DNA of 64,000 bases from Candidatus Lutibacillus vidarii (GCA_016717165.1 JADKGA010000002.1:868001-932000); one strand, 5' to 3'. Shown: positions 1 to 8,837, counted from the first letter of the stretch. Notes: a model not told the origin generated them from the letters alone. A program made the numbers and translations.

Positions 1-714
1 GCCGCCGCCAAGGCCGCCATCCTCGCCTCGTTGGCCTTCCACACCCGGGTGCGCGGCAGCGACGTCCACCGCGAGGGCATCACCGAGGTCAGCGCCACCG
101 ACGTCCAGTCCGCCAAGGACATGGACTGTGTGGTCAAGCTCCTCGCCATCTGTGAGCGGACGACCGACGCCTCCGGGCTCGAGGGCGTCTCGGTCCGGGT
201 CCACCCCGCGCTCATCCCGCGGAGCCACCCGCTGGCGGGGGTCCGCGAGGCCTTCAACGCCGTCTTCGTCGAGGCCGACGCCGCCGGACAGCTGATGTTC
301 TACGGCCGCGGCGCCGGTGGCGACCCCACGGCCAGCGCCGTGCTCGGTGACCTCGTCGCCGTCGCCCGGCACCGGGTGCTCGGCGGCCGAGGACCGGGGG
401 AGTCGACCTATGCGGACCTGCCGATCCTGCCCATGGGCGACTGCGTGACGCGCTACCACATCAGCCTCGACGTCGCGGACCGTCCCGGCGTGCTCGCCCA
501 GGTCGCCTCGGCCTTCGCGGAGCACGATGTGTCGATCGAGACGGTCCGCCAGCAGCTGCGTCCGGCGTCGGCGCCGGGCGGCGAGCACGGGGCGGTCCTC
601 GTCATCGTCACCCATCGGGCGCCCGATGCGGCGCTGTCCGCGACGGTGGCCGCCCTGTCGGAGCTCCCGGTGGTCCGCGAGGTGGCCTCGGTCCTGCGAG
701 TGGAGGGGATGTAG
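1..714 (+). CDS. hom: Homoserine dehydrogenase, C-terminal part (5' end outside window)
   Basis: Reduces aspartate semialdehyde to homoserine, the branch point to threonine and methionine. The reading frame is open from base 1, so the NAD(P)-binding N-terminus lies upstream of the window. What is visible is the end of the catalytic domain (AAKAAILASLAFHTRV followed by a REGI motif, typical of the family) and a C-terminal ACT domain starting near base 450 (HISLDVADRPGVLAQVASAF), the usual allosteric threonine-binding module of actinobacterial Hom. It stops 2 bases before thrC, so hom-thrC-thrB form one operon. Family assignment is firm; the start cannot be seen. Confidence 0.95.
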   Translation, partial: AAAKAAILASLAFHTRVRGSDVHREGITEVSATDVQSAKDMDCVVKLLAICERTTDASGLEGVSVRVHPALIPRSHPLAGVREAFNAVFVEADAAGQLMFYGRGAGGDPTASAVLGDLVAVARHRVLGGRGPGESTYADLPILPMGDCVTRYHISLDVADRPGVLAQVASAFAEHDVSIETVRQQLRPASAPGGEHGAVLVIVTHRAPDAALSATVAALSELPVVREVASVLRVEGM

Positions 715-716
715 CC

Positions 717-1805
717 GTGGCGCACCAATGGCGCGGGGTCATCACGGAGTATGCCGACCGGCTGCCGAGCCTGGTCGGTGCCCCGGTGGTCACCCTGCTC
801 GAGGGCGGGACGCCGCTGATCCCCGCGGGTCATCTCAGCGACCTCGTCGGGGCGCAGGTACACCTCAAGTTCGAGGGCCTCAACCCGACGGGCTCGTTCA
901 AGGACCGCGGGATGACCACGGCGATCTCGGTCGCGGCCCGCGACGGTGCCAAGGCGGTCATCTGCGCCTCGACCGGCAACACCTCGGCGTCCGCGGCGGC
1001 ATACGCGACCAAGGCCGGCATGGCCTGCGGCGTCCTCGTCCCGGACGGGAAGATCGCCATGGGCAAGCTGAGCCAGGCGATCGCCCATGGCGCGACGCTG
1101 CTGCAGGTCGAGGGCAACTTCGACGACTGCCTCACCCTGGCCCGCAAGCTGGCGGAGTCCTACCCGGTCGAGCTGGTCAACTCGGTCAACCCGGCCCGGA
1201 TCGAGGGCCAGAAGACGGCGGCCTTCGAGATCGTCGACGCGCTCGGCGACGCCCCGGACGTCCACTGCCTCCCGGTCGGGAACGCCGGCAATATCACCGC
1301 GTACTGGAAGGGCTACGGCGAGTATGTCGACTCCGCGCCGAGCCAGCCGGGCCCGGCGACGCACCTGCCGAAGATGTACGGCTTCCAGGCCGAGGGGGCT
1401 GCCCCGATCGTCCGCGGCTTCCCGATCGACCACCCCGAGACGGTCGCCACGGCGATCCGGATCGGCAACCCGGCGTCCTGGCAGCAGGCCGTCGACGCCC
1501 GCGACCACTCCGGCGGGCTCATCGACATGGTCAGCGACGAGGAGATCCTCGCCGCGCACCGGCTGCTCTCCAGCCGCGAGGGTGTCTTCGTCGAGCCTGG
1601 TTCGGCCGCCTCGGTCGCCGGGCTGCTCAAGGCCCACGCGGCCGGCCTGGTCCCCGCCGGATGCCGAGTTGTCTGCACCGTGACCGGCCACGGGCTCAAG
1701 GACCCGCAGTGGGCGCTGCGGACCAGCGACGGGTCCGAGGTCACCCCGGTCCGGGTCCCGGTGGACGCCTTCTCGGCGGCTCGGGCCCTGGGCCTGGACG
1801 GCTGA
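717..1805 (+). CDS. thrC: Threonine synthase
   Basis: PLP enzyme that converts O-phosphohomoserine to threonine and phosphate. The 362-residue length fits the short actinobacterial class. The PLP lysine is K62 in NPTGSFKDRG, followed by the ASTGNTSASAAAY phosphate-cradle region. The GTG start at 717 lies 2 bases after the hom stop, indicating translational coupling, and thrB follows 7 bases after the stop. No frameshift or missing key residue is seen. Confidence 0.97.
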   Translation: MAHQWRGVITEYADRLPSLVGAPVVTLLEGGTPLIPAGHLSDLVGAQVHLKFEGLNPTGSFKDRGMTTAISVAARDGAKAVICASTGNTSASAAAYATKAGMACGVLVPDGKIAMGKLSQAIAHGATLLQVEGNFDDCLTLARKLAESYPVELVNSVNPARIEGQKTAAFEIVDALGDAPDVHCLPVGNAGNITAYWKGYGEYVDSAPSQPGPATHLPKMYGFQAEGAAPIVRGFPIDHPETVATAIRIGNPASWQQAVDARDHSGGLIDMVSDEEILAAHRLLSSREGVFVEPGSAASVAGLLKAHAAGLVPAGCRVVCTVTGHGLKDPQWALRTSDGSEVTPVRVPVDAFSAARALGLDG

Positions 1806-1812
1806 GCCGGTC

Positions 1813-2727
1813 GTGTCGCCCGCCATGCCCCATGGGTCGGTGCGCGTGCGCGTGCCGGCCAGCAGCGCCAACCTCGGTCCGGGGTTCGACTCGATCGGTC
1901 TGGCCCTGGGCCTGTGGGACGAATATGTCGCCGAGGTGACCGACGAGCCGGGGCTGGTCGTGGAGGTCAGCGGCGAGGGTGCCGGCGAGGTCCCGACCGA
2001 CGAGCGGCACCTGGTCTACCGGTCGATGCTCGCCGGCTGGGCCGACCTCGGGGTCGAGACACCTCGTGGGCTGCGGCTCACCGCGGTCAACGGCGTCCCG
2101 CACGGTCGAGGCCTCGGCTCCTCGGCCACGGCCATCGTGGCGGGCGTCGCCGCGGCGCTCGCGCTCGCGGACGTCTTCGACCCCGAACGGCTCAACCACC
2201 TCGCCGCCCGGCAGGAGGGCCACCCGGACAACTCCTCGGCGAGCGTCCACGGCGGACTCACGGTGTCGTGGACCTCCGACGACGAGGGCCTCGACGCTGG
2301 CCGCACCCGGACCGCCTGTATCCCGGTCCACCCGGACGTCATACCGGTGGTCTTCGTCCCGCACGAGCGGCTGGCGACGGAGGTGGCCCGCAAGGCGCTG
2401 CCGGCAACCGTGCCGCACCGGGAGGCTGCGCTCAACAGCGGCCGCGCCGCGCTGCTCATCGAGGCGGTGAGCCGCCGCCCCGACCTGCTCCTCCCGGCGA
2501 CCCGGGAGTGGCTGCACCAGGAGGCCCGCCGGCCGGCCTTCGCCGCGTCGATGGACCTCGTCGACGAGCTGCGCGCCGGTGGGCACGCCGCGGTCATCTC
2601 CGGCGCCGGGCCGAGCGTGCTCGTCCTGGCCACCTCGGACCGGGTCGAGCGGGTGGTCGCCGACCTGTCCTGGCGTCGGCTGCTGCCCGGCATACCGGCG
2701 TATGGCGCGACCGTGACCCGACTCTGA
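1813..2727 (+). CDS. thrB: Homoserine kinase
   Basis: GHMP-family kinase that phosphorylates homoserine to O-phosphohomoserine, the substrate of the upstream thrC product. The ATP-binding GHMP signature GRGLGSSATA is at about residues 98-107, and the N-terminal VPASSANLGPGFD strand is typical. The GTG at 1813 gives 304 residues; an in-frame ATG at 1825 (MPHGSVRV) is an alternative that would start closer to the first conserved strand. It is the last gene of the threonine operon. One Gly-Ile-Pro near the C-terminus uses the rare ATA codon inside a GGCATAC word. Confidence 0.96.
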   Translation: MSPAMPHGSVRVRVPASSANLGPGFDSIGLALGLWDEYVAEVTDEPGLVVEVSGEGAGEVPTDERHLVYRSMLAGWADLGVETPRGLRLTAVNGVPHGRGLGSSATAIVAGVAAALALADVFDPERLNHLAARQEGHPDNSSASVHGGLTVSWTSDDEGLDAGRTRTACIPVHPDVIPVVFVPHERLATEVARKALPATVPHREAALNSGRAALLIEAVSRRPDLLLPATREWLHQEARRPAFAASMDLVDELRAGGHAAVISGAGPSVLVLATSDRVERVVADLSWRRLLPGIPAYGATVTRL

Positions 2728-2958
2728 CCGAGTCGGTACACGAGGGCCACCGGAATGGTGTTACCCTTCGAGCAGCACCGAACCGTGTGACCAATGCGTC
2801 GCCGGCGGCCCAGATCTGCCGGGTGCCACCCATCTGCTGGGAACTCAGACACCACCCGTGTGCCCTCGCGCACGTGTCGCTTGTGCCCTCCACGTTCCCA
2901 GCGCCACACCGGTGAGCGGAGACTCCGCCACCATCTTGAACGAGGGGAAGGATCCTTC
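2728..2958 (+). promoter_or_regulatory. Leader region of rho
   Basis: This 231-bp gap between thrB and rho has no convincing gene. A TACCCT hexamer at 2762-2767 fits an actinobacterial -10 box (TANNNT) but has no good -35. The rest is a pyrimidine- and C-rich, weakly structured stretch (about 2820-2920) that resembles a Rho loading site. Autogenous control of rho through its leader is known in other bacteria; here it is only an inference. Confidence 0.3.
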
Positions 2959-4920
2959 GTGACCGACACCATCGACCGTGCCGCGTCCAGCCAGAGCGGC
3001 ACGTCGGCACGTCGTCCGGACGGGCTCGCGGCGCTCAACGTCGTCCAGCTCAAGGCCCTGGCCAGCAACCTGGGGATCACCGGGACGACGAAAATGCGCA
3101 AGGACGACCTGATCTCGGCGATCGGCGCCAAGCAGCCCTCCGGTTCCTCGGGCGCCACGCGCTCATCGAGGAGCTCGGGCGGTTCGGCGGCTTCGGCCGC
3201 TTCCAGCGCTGTGGACGGTTCGGGCGCTTCGGGCGCTCCGGGCGAGCCGAGCGGGTCCGACGCCGACGCCAGGCGCCCGCGGCGGGAGCGCACCAGGTCG
3301 CAGCGGCCCGCCAGTGGGCCGGCCGACGAGGCCCAGCCGGCCGAGTCCGGCACGCCGACCGGCCAGCAGGCGGGCTCGTCAGCGGGGCAGCAGGATGACG
3401 GCCAACCGCGCCAGCAGCGCCAGCCGCAGAGCCGCCAGGACCAGGGTCAGGCCCGTCAGGGTCAGGACCAGGGTCGCCAGAGCCAGGACCGCAGCCAGGG
3501 CCAGGACCGGCAGCAGGGCCAGGACCGGAGCCAGAGCCAAGGCCAGAACCAGGACCGGCAGCAGGGCGGCTACTCCCAGAACCAGGACCGCCAGCAGGGC
3601 GGTTACGCCCAGAACCAGGGCGGCTACGACGCCGACGACCGTGGCGGGCGCCGCCGGAACCGGCAGCGCAGCCGGGACCGCAAGCGCGGCCGCACCGGCG
3701 CCCCGATGCAGGGCGGACAGGACTACACCGAGCCCGAGGTCCAGCTCAGCGCCGAGGACGTGCTCGTCCCTGTCGCCGGCATACTGGACATTCTGGACAA
3801 CTACGGCTTCGTGCGGACCTCGGGCTACCTCCCCGGACCCAACGACGTCTACGTCCCGCTCGGCATGGTCAAGCGCTTCGGGCTGCGCAAGGGTGACGCC
3901 GTCACCGGCGCGGTCAAGGCGCTGCGCGAAGGCGAGCAGGGCACGGCCAGCCACAACCGGCAGAAGTTCAACGCGCTGGTGCGCCTCGACACCGTCAACG
4001 GGATGGTCCCGGACGCGGCGCGGGCCCGGCCGGACTTCTCCAAGCTGGTCCCGCTGTACCCGCAGGAGCGGCTGCGGCTGGAGACCACGCCGAACGTCCT
4101 GACGACCCGGATCATCGACCTCGTCGCCCCGATCGGCAAGGGCCAGCGTGGTCTCATCGTCTCGCCGCCGAAGGCCGGCAAGACCTTGATCCTCCAGGCC
4201 ATCGCCAACGCGATCACGACGAACAGCCCCGGTGTCCACCTCATGGTCGTCCTCGTCGACGAGCGGCCCGAAGAGGTCACCGACATGCAGCGCACGGTCA
4301 AGGGTGAGGTCATCGCCTCCACCTTCGACCGGCCGGCCGAGGACCACACGACGGTCGCCGAGCTCGCCATCGAGCGGGCCAAGCGCCTGGTCGAGATGGG
4401 CCACGATGTCGTCGTCCTGCTCGACTCGATCACCCGGCTCGGGCGGGCCTACAACCTGGCCGCCCCCGCGTCGGGACGCATCCTCTCCGGTGGTGTCGAC
4501 TCCTCGGCGCTCTACCCGCCGAAGCGGTTCTTCGGCGCTGCGCGCAATATCGAGGACGGCGGCTCGCTGACCATCCTCGCGACGGCGCTGGTCGAGACCG
4601 GCTCGAAGATGGACGAGGTGATCTTCGAGGAGTTCAAGGGCACCGGCAACATGGAGCTGCGGCTCTCCCGGCAGCTCGCCGACCGCCGGATCTTCCCCGC
4701 CGTCGACGTCAACCCGTCGGGCACCCGGCGCGAGGAGATCCTCCTCGGCGCCGAGGAGCTGAAGATCATGTGGAAGCTCCGCCGGGTCCTCTCGGCGCTC
4801 GACCCGCAGCAGGGCATCGAGCTGCTGCTCGACCGGCTGCGCAAGACCAAGAGCAATGTCGAGTTCCTCATGCAGGTCCAGAAGACGTCCTCGATCAAGC
4901 TCGACGGCGAAGACGACTGA
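2959..4920 (+). CDS. rho: Transcription termination factor Rho with long disordered insert
   Basis: Hexameric RNA-dependent ATPase/translocase that ends transcription. I chose GTG 2959 because AGGGGAAGG lies just upstream and MTDTIDRAAS leads into the conserved Rho N-terminal helical domain (LNVVQLKALASNLGI, to about residue 58). Residues about 58-255 are a low-complexity insert rich in Gln, Arg, Gly, Ser and Asp, with near-exact repeats such as QNQDRQQGGY. The cold-shock-type RNA-binding domain follows (LDNYGFVRTSGYLPG), then the RecA-like core with Walker A PPKAGKT (K408) and Walker B VVVLLDSITR. Length 653 residues against about 420 for E. coli Rho; the difference is the insert, which is common but variable in Actinobacteria. 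Confidence 0.97.
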   Translation: MTDTIDRAASSQSGTSARRPDGLAALNVVQLKALASNLGITGTTKMRKDDLISAIGAKQPSGSSGATRSSRSSGGSAASAASSAVDGSGASGAPGEPSGSDADARRPRRERTRSQRPASGPADEAQPAESGTPTGQQAGSSAGQQDDGQPRQQRQPQSRQDQGQARQGQDQGRQSQDRSQGQDRQQGQDRSQSQGQNQDRQQGGYSQNQDRQQGGYAQNQGGYDADDRGGRRRNRQRSRDRKRGRTGAPMQGGQDYTEPEVQLSAEDVLVPVAGILDILDNYGFVRTSGYLPGPNDVYVPLGMVKRFGLRKGDAVTGAVKALREGEQGTASHNRQKFNALVRLDTVNGMVPDAARARPDFSKLVPLYPQERLRLETTPNVLTTRIIDLVAPIGKGQRGLIVSPPKAGKTLILQAIANAITTNSPGVHLMVVLVDERPEEVTDMQRTVKGEVIASTFDRPAEDHTTVAELAIERAKRLVEMGHDVVVLLDSITRLGRAYNLAAPASGRILSGGVDSSALYPPKRFFGAARNIEDGGSLTILATALVETGSKMDEVIFEEFKGTGNMELRLSRQLADRRIFPAVDVNPSGTRREEILLGAEELKIMWKLRRVLSALDPQQGIELLLDRLRKTKSNVEFLMQVQKTSSIKLDGEDD

Positions 4921-4946
4921 CCTGTCGGTTCTCTCCTGGAACGGGT

Positions 4947-4974
4947 GGTGGCGGGTTCTCCTGCCGCCACCCTT
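4947..4974 (+). terminator. Hairpin after rho
   Basis: GGTGGCGG (4947-4954) pairs perfectly with CCGCCACC (4964-4971) across a 9-base loop and is followed by CTTT. It sits between the convergent rho and acetyltransferase genes. Confidence 0.6.
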
Positions 4975-4984
4975 TCCCGTGTGG

Positions 4985-5524
4985 TCACACCAACCGAGGT
5001 ATGCCGCGCCGGCGCATCAGCGGGTGCGGGTGCGTGACGAACCCTCGGCTGGAGTAGAGCCCGCGGCCCTCGGGCGTGGCGAGCAGCTCGGTCATCTGGA
5101 CGTCTGAGCGCCCATCAACCCAGTCGAGCACGGCGTCGAAGCATGCAGCGGCATACCCACGGTTGCGGTACGCGGCGAGGGTGACGACATTGAAGATCGT
5201 GGCCACCTCACCGCTGGGGCCCGACGGCGACGGCGGCGCCGCGCGGACCTGGGCCACCGCGCATGAGACGGGCATCCCCTCGGGGCCGTCGGCAACGACG
5301 ATCCGGACGTCAGGGTCGTCGAGGTGTTCGGCGAACCAGCGGGTGCATCTCGCCTGGAACTCGGCGCCGGAGCTGTCGACTCCCATCGCATCGAACATCG
5401 CGACGCGGAGCGCTGCCAGGGCGGGGACGTCGGCTGCGGTGGCGACTCGAGGCACCCCTTCAGTATCGAGCGCGGAGCGGCGACTGGCGGTGCCGGGCGC
5501 GCCCACGCGCAGATGCGCTCCCAC
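4985..5524 (-). CDS. GNAT-family N-acetyltransferase
   Basis: Small acetyl-CoA-dependent acetyltransferase of unknown substrate. The fold is recognisable: N-terminal ATAADVPALAALR helix, central strand NVVTLAAYRNRGYAAACFDAVLDW with an RNRGYA version of the acetyl-CoA pyrophosphate loop (R/Q-x-x-G-x-G/A), and a C-terminal LYSSRGF strand. The longest frame starts at GTG 5524; the first about 23 residues look non-conserved and an internal GTG at 5455 (MPRVATAADV) may be the true start, though neither has a good ribosome binding site. It is convergent to rho and interrupts the rho-rpmE order seen in mycobacteria, so it looks like a lineage-specific insertion. Confidence 0.8.
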   Translation of the reverse strand: MGAHLRVGAPGTASRRSALDTEGVPRVATAADVPALAALRVAMFDAMGVDSSGAEFQARCTRWFAEHLDDPDVRIVVADGPEGMPVSCAVAQVRAAPPSPSGPSGEVATIFNVVTLAAYRNRGYAAACFDAVLDWVDGRSDVQMTELLATPEGRGLYSSRGFVTHPHPLMRRRGIPRLV

Positions 5525-5876
5525 GGTCGCGCCGCTCCGGGCCGGCTGGAGCAGCCAGGGGCCTCGGGGCGCTGGGGCTCTTGGACTCGGAGCGTGCTTA
5601 TGGCATCGAGCGCGGTGCCATCAGCGCCTCTCGAGTCCATAAGCCGGCCCATACGTGGCGCGCGCAGCATCGGTGCGGGCGCCGACAGCCTCGAGCGGCA
5701 CGGTCGCCGACGGATTCGGGGAATAGCGGCGGCTCTGGCACACTTGACCCTTGGACCGGTTCACGGCGGTGACGCGTTGCCTGAGCACGACCCTCACGAG
5801 TCGAGCAGTCGGGGCGCCAAGAGCTTGCAGCATGGTGCTGGGCTCGCCGACCCGGGCGTATCCACAAGGAGAGATC
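5525..5876. other. Intergenic region upstream of rpmE
   Basis: About 350 bp without a supportable gene. It contains a perfect inverted repeat ATGGCA-N10-TGCCAT at 5600-5621, a possible operator, and a second pair GCTTATGG/CCATAAGC flanking it (around 5596-5643). TTGACC at 5744-5749 is a possible -35 element for rpmE, but I find no matching -10 at normal spacing. The strong Shine-Dalgarno AAGGAGAG at 5866-5873 belongs to rpmE. Confidence 0.4.
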
Positions 5877-6092
5877 GTGAAGAAGGACATCCACCCGGCA
5901 TACGCCGAGACGCAGGTCGTCTGCACCTGCGGCAGCACGTTCACCACCCGGAGCACGGCGAAGAATGGCATCATCCACGCCGACGTCTGCTCCCAGTGCC
6001 ACCCGTTCTACACGGGCAAGCAGAAGATCCTCGACACCGGTGGCCGCGTGGCCCGCTTCGAGGCCCGGTACGGCAAGAAGGCCGCCAAGTAG
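5877..6092 (+). CDS. rpmE: Ribosomal protein bL31, zinc-binding form
   Basis: Large-subunit ribosomal protein L31. The 71-residue product MKKDIHPAYAETQVVC has the full set of zinc ligands of the C+ form: C16 and C18 (CTC) and C38/C41 (CSQC). The GTG start at 5877 is fixed by the AAGGAGAG Shine-Dalgarno 4-11 bases upstream. Zur usually represses the cysteine-free paralogue rather than this form. A strong terminator follows, so it is probably transcribed alone. Confidence 0.97.
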   Translation: MKKDIHPAYAETQVVCTCGSTFTTRSTAKNGIIHADVCSQCHPFYTGKQKILDTGGRVARFEARYGKKAAK

Positions 6093-6101
6093 CGACCCCG
6101 C

Positions 6102-6145
6102 ACGCCGGTCCCGCGACACCTGTCGCGTGGACCGGCGTTTGCGTT
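6102..6145 (+). terminator. Strong hairpin terminator after rpmE
   Basis: ACGCCGGTCC (6102-6111) plus CGCGACA (6112-6118) pair with TGTCGCG (6121-6127) and GGACCGGCGT (6129-6138), giving 17 base pairs with a single bulged T and a tiny loop, followed by TTGCGTT. It separates rpmE from prfA. Confidence 0.8.
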
Positions 6146-6212
6146 CAGCCATCATTGCCCCATCAGCCGACCCATCAGCCCAGCGACGACCGCTGACCGA
6201 ACCGGAGACCCG

Positions 6213-7304
6213 ATGCTCACCGCCGCTCAACCCCTCGTCGACGAGCACGCCGCCCTCGAGGCCCAGCTCGCCGACCCGGCGGTGCTCGGCGACCAGGCGC
6301 TGATGCGCAAGGTGACCAGGAGGTATGCCGCCCTCGGCCCGGTCGTCGCCGCAGTGGCCGAGGTGCGGGCCGCCCTCGGCGACCTCGGCGCGGCCGAGGA
6401 GCTGGCCGCTGACGACAGCAGCTTCGCCGACGAGGTCGAGGCCCAGCAGGCCCGGCTCGGCGCGGCGCAGGACAAGCTCCGCGCCCTGCTCGTCCCGCGT
6501 GACCCCGATGACGACCGCGACACGATCCTGGAGGTCAAGGCGGGGGAGGGCGGGGAGGAGTCGGCACTGTTCGCTGCCGACCTGCTCCGGATGTACCTGC
6601 GGTATGCCGAGCGCCGCGGCTGGTCGGTCGAGCTGCTCGACGCCACCGAGTCGGACCTCGGCGGCTACAAGGACGCCAGGATCGCGGTCAAGGCCAAGGG
6701 CACCCCGCAACCGGGGGAGGCGCCCTGGGCTCGGCTGAAGTACGAGGGCGGGGTCCACCGGGTGCAGCGCGTCCCGGTCACCGAGAGCCAGGGCCGCATC
6801 CACACCTCCGCCGCGGGTGTGCTCGTCATGCCGGAGGCCGAGGAGGTCGGCGAGGTCGAGATCGACCCCAACGACCTGCGGATCGACGTCTACCGGTCCA
6901 GCGGTCCGGGGGGTCAGAGCGTCAACACGACCGACTCCGCGGTGCGGATCACCCACCTGCCCAGCGGCCTGGTCGTCTCCTGCCAGAACGAGAAGTCCCA
7001 GCTGCAGAACAAGGAGTCGGCGCTGCGCGTCCTGCGCGCCCGGCTCCGCCAGGTCCAGCTCGAGGAGGCCGAGGCGGAGGCGTCGGCGGCCCGCCGCAGC
7101 CAGGTCCGCACCGTCGATCGCTCCGAGCGGATCCGCACCTACAACTTCCCGGAGAACCGGATCACCGACCACCGCACCGGGTTCAAGGCCTACAACCTCG
7201 ACATCGTCCTCGACGGTGAGCTCGACCCCGTCGTCCAGTCGGCCATCGACGCCGACGAGGCCGACCGGATGTCCCGGGCCGGGCAGCCGGCCGCGACGCA
7301 GTGA
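6213..7304 (+). CDS. prfA: Peptide chain release factor 1
   Basis: Recognises UAA and UAG and triggers peptide release. Codon recognition is by the PVT tripeptide (RVPVTESQGRIHTSAAG), the RF1-type PxT motif. The catalytic GGQ is at residues 233-235 in SSGPGGQSVNTTDSAV. The 363-residue length is normal. The stop overlaps the start of prmC by 4 bases (GTGA), so the methyltransferase that modifies the GGQ glutamine is translationally coupled to its substrate. Confidence 0.97.
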   Translation: MLTAAQPLVDEHAALEAQLADPAVLGDQALMRKVTRRYAALGPVVAAVAEVRAALGDLGAAEELAADDSSFADEVEAQQARLGAAQDKLRALLVPRDPDDDRDTILEVKAGEGGEESALFAADLLRMYLRYAERRGWSVELLDATESDLGGYKDARIAVKAKGTPQPGEAPWARLKYEGGVHRVQRVPVTESQGRIHTSAAGVLVMPEAEEVGEVEIDPNDLRIDVYRSSGPGGQSVNTTDSAVRITHLPSGLVVSCQNEKSQLQNKESALRVLRARLRQVQLEEAEAEASAARRSQVRTVDRSERIRTYNFPENRITDHRTGFKAYNLDIVLDGELDPVVQSAIDADEADRMSRAGQPAATQ

Positions 7305-8194
7305 CCGCCACCCACGACCCGGCCACGGACGGCCCCGAGCTGCGCGCCGCCGTCCGCGCGGCCACGATGACCCTGGCCGAGGCCGGGGTCGCCAGCGCCC
7401 CGGTCGACGCCCTCCTCCTCGCGGCCCACCTGCTCCGCCTGGATCCCTCCGAGGTCCGTCGCCTCATGGTCCTCGGCGGCACTCCCGCCCCACCCGGGTA
7501 TGCCGCCCTCGTCGCCGAGCGCGCCCGGCGGATCCCGCTGCAGCACCTGACCGGCGTCGCGCACTTCCGCGGCCTGACACTGCGCGTGGGCAAGGGCGTC
7601 TTCGTCCCGCGGCCCGAGACCGAACTCGCGGTCGACCACGTGCTTCGTGCTCTGGAGCGTGCGCGCGGCGAGACCCCGCAGCGCGAGCTCCGTGTCGTCG
7701 ACCTCTGCACCGGCTCGGGGGCGATCGCCTTCGCGGTCAAGGCGGAGGCGGCATACGCGCAGGTCACCGGCGTGGAGGTGAGCCCGGAGGCGGTCGGCTG
7801 GGCGCGGCGCAACCGGGAGCTGCTGGGGCTCGACGTCGACCTGGTCGAGGGGGACGCGCGGACCGCGCTCACCGGCCTGGAGGGCCAGGTCGACGTCGTC
7901 GTCACCAACCCGCCGTATATCCCCGATGACGCCGTCCCGGTGGACCCGGAGGTCCGCGACCACGACCCGGAGCTGGCGCTCTATGGCGGCGGCGAGGACG
8001 GGCTGGGGCTGCCGGTGGCCATCGCGGCCCGTGCGGCGGCGCTGCTGCGGCCCGGGGGCACCCTGGTCATGGAGCACGCCGACGTCCAGGGCGAGAGCCT
8101 GCCGCGGGCGCTGATCGCCGCGGGTCTGTTCGGCGAAGTCGTCGACCACACCGACCTCGTCGGCAAACCGCGGCACGTCGTCGCCCGCCGTTAG
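7301..8194 (+). CDS. prmC: Release factor glutamine methyltransferase
   Basis: SAM-dependent N5-methyltransferase for the Gln of the GGQ motif in release factors (HemK family). The SAM loop is VVDLCTGSGAIAFAV and the substrate-binding NPPY motif is at residues 203-206 (VVVTNPPYIPDD). Length 297 residues is normal. GTG start at 7301 overlaps the prfA stop. Confidence 0.96.
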   Translation: MTATHDPATDGPELRAAVRAATMTLAEAGVASAPVDALLLAAHLLRLDPSEVRRLMVLGGTPAPPGYAALVAERARRIPLQHLTGVAHFRGLTLRVGKGVFVPRPETELAVDHVLRALERARGETPQRELRVVDLCTGSGAIAFAVKAEAAYAQVTGVEVSPEAVGWARRNRELLGLDVDLVEGDARTALTGLEGQVDVVVTNPPYIPDDAVPVDPEVRDHDPELALYGGGEDGLGLPVAIAARAAALLRPGGTLVMEHADVQGESLPRALIAAGLFGEVVDHTDLVGKPRHVVARR

Positions 8195-8204
8195 GGTTGA
8201 CGCC
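8192..8204 (+). promoter_or_regulatory. Candidate leaderless promoter for the Sua5-type gene
   Basis: TAGGGT (8192-8197), a TANNNT -10 box that overlaps the prmC stop codon, is 7 bases from the ATG at 8205. At that distance transcription would begin at or next to the start codon, giving a leaderless mRNA. No clear -35 box. Confidence 0.45.
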
Positions 8205-8837
8205 ATGGTGGTCTACGACTGCACGACGACGCGAGGGCTCCTCGACGGGGTCGCCGCCGCCGTGGTCGCGGCCCGGTCCGGCAAGCTCGTCGTGCTGCCC
8301 ACCGACACCGTCTACGGGGTCGGCTGCGACGCCTTCGACCACGGCGCGGTGCGGGCCCTGCTCGCCGCGAAGGGCCGCGGGCCGCAGATGCCCCCGCCGG
8401 TGCTCATCGGGTCGATGGACACGCTCGACGGGCTGGCCCGCGACATCCCCGACTATGCCCGAGAGCTCGCCGCGCGGTACTGGCCCGGCCCGCTCACCCT
8501 TGTGCTCCTCGCGCACCCCTCGCTCCAGTGGGATCTCGGGGACACCAATGGCACCGTGGCCCTGCGTGTCCCTGCCGACGATGTCGCGTCTGGCGTCCTC
8601 GGCCAGGTCGGTCCCATGGCGGTGACCAGCGCCAATGTCACCGGCCACCCGGCCGCGACCACGGCCCAGGATGCCCTCGACCAGCTCGGCGACTCGGTTG
8701 CGGTCTACCTCGACGCCGGCCCTTCCCGCGGGGGCGCCGCCTCGACCATCCTCGACTGCACCGGGCCAGAGCCGGTCCTGCTCCGTGCCGGGGCTATCCC
8801 GGCCGAGGACCTGGTCAACCAGCCGGACGCGCCCTGA
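8205..8837 (+). CDS. L-threonylcarbamoyladenylate synthase (Sua5/YwlC/YrdC family)
   Basis: Makes threonylcarbamoyl-AMP from threonine, bicarbonate and ATP for the t6A37 modification of ANN-decoding tRNAs. The YrdC domain is complete: LPTDTVYGVGCDAF, the KxR-type AAKGRGPQMPPPVLIG loop and the SAN segment (TSANVTGHPAATTA). At 210 residues it is a single-domain enzyme without the extra C-terminal Sua5 domain. The same neighbour (Rv1301 type) lies after prmC in mycobacteria. No ribosome binding site precedes the ATG. Confidence 0.93.
   Translation: MVVYDCTTTRGLLDGVAAAVVAARSGKLVVLPTDTVYGVGCDAFDHGAVRALLAAKGRGPQMPPPVLIGSMDTLDGLARDIPDYARELAARYWPGPLTLVLLAHPSLQWDLGDTNGTVALRVPADDVASGVLGQVGPMAVTSANVTGHPAATTAQDALDQLGDSVAVYLDAGPSRGGAASTILDCTGPEPVLLRAGAIPAEDLVNQPDAP

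Noticed and set aside
2794..2958. N-terminal extension of Rho from an upstream in-frame ATG at 2794
   Set aside because: The extra 55 residues are Arg/Ser/Cys-rich and unlike Rho, while GTG 2959 has a good Shine-Dalgarno and leads directly into the conserved N-terminal domain.
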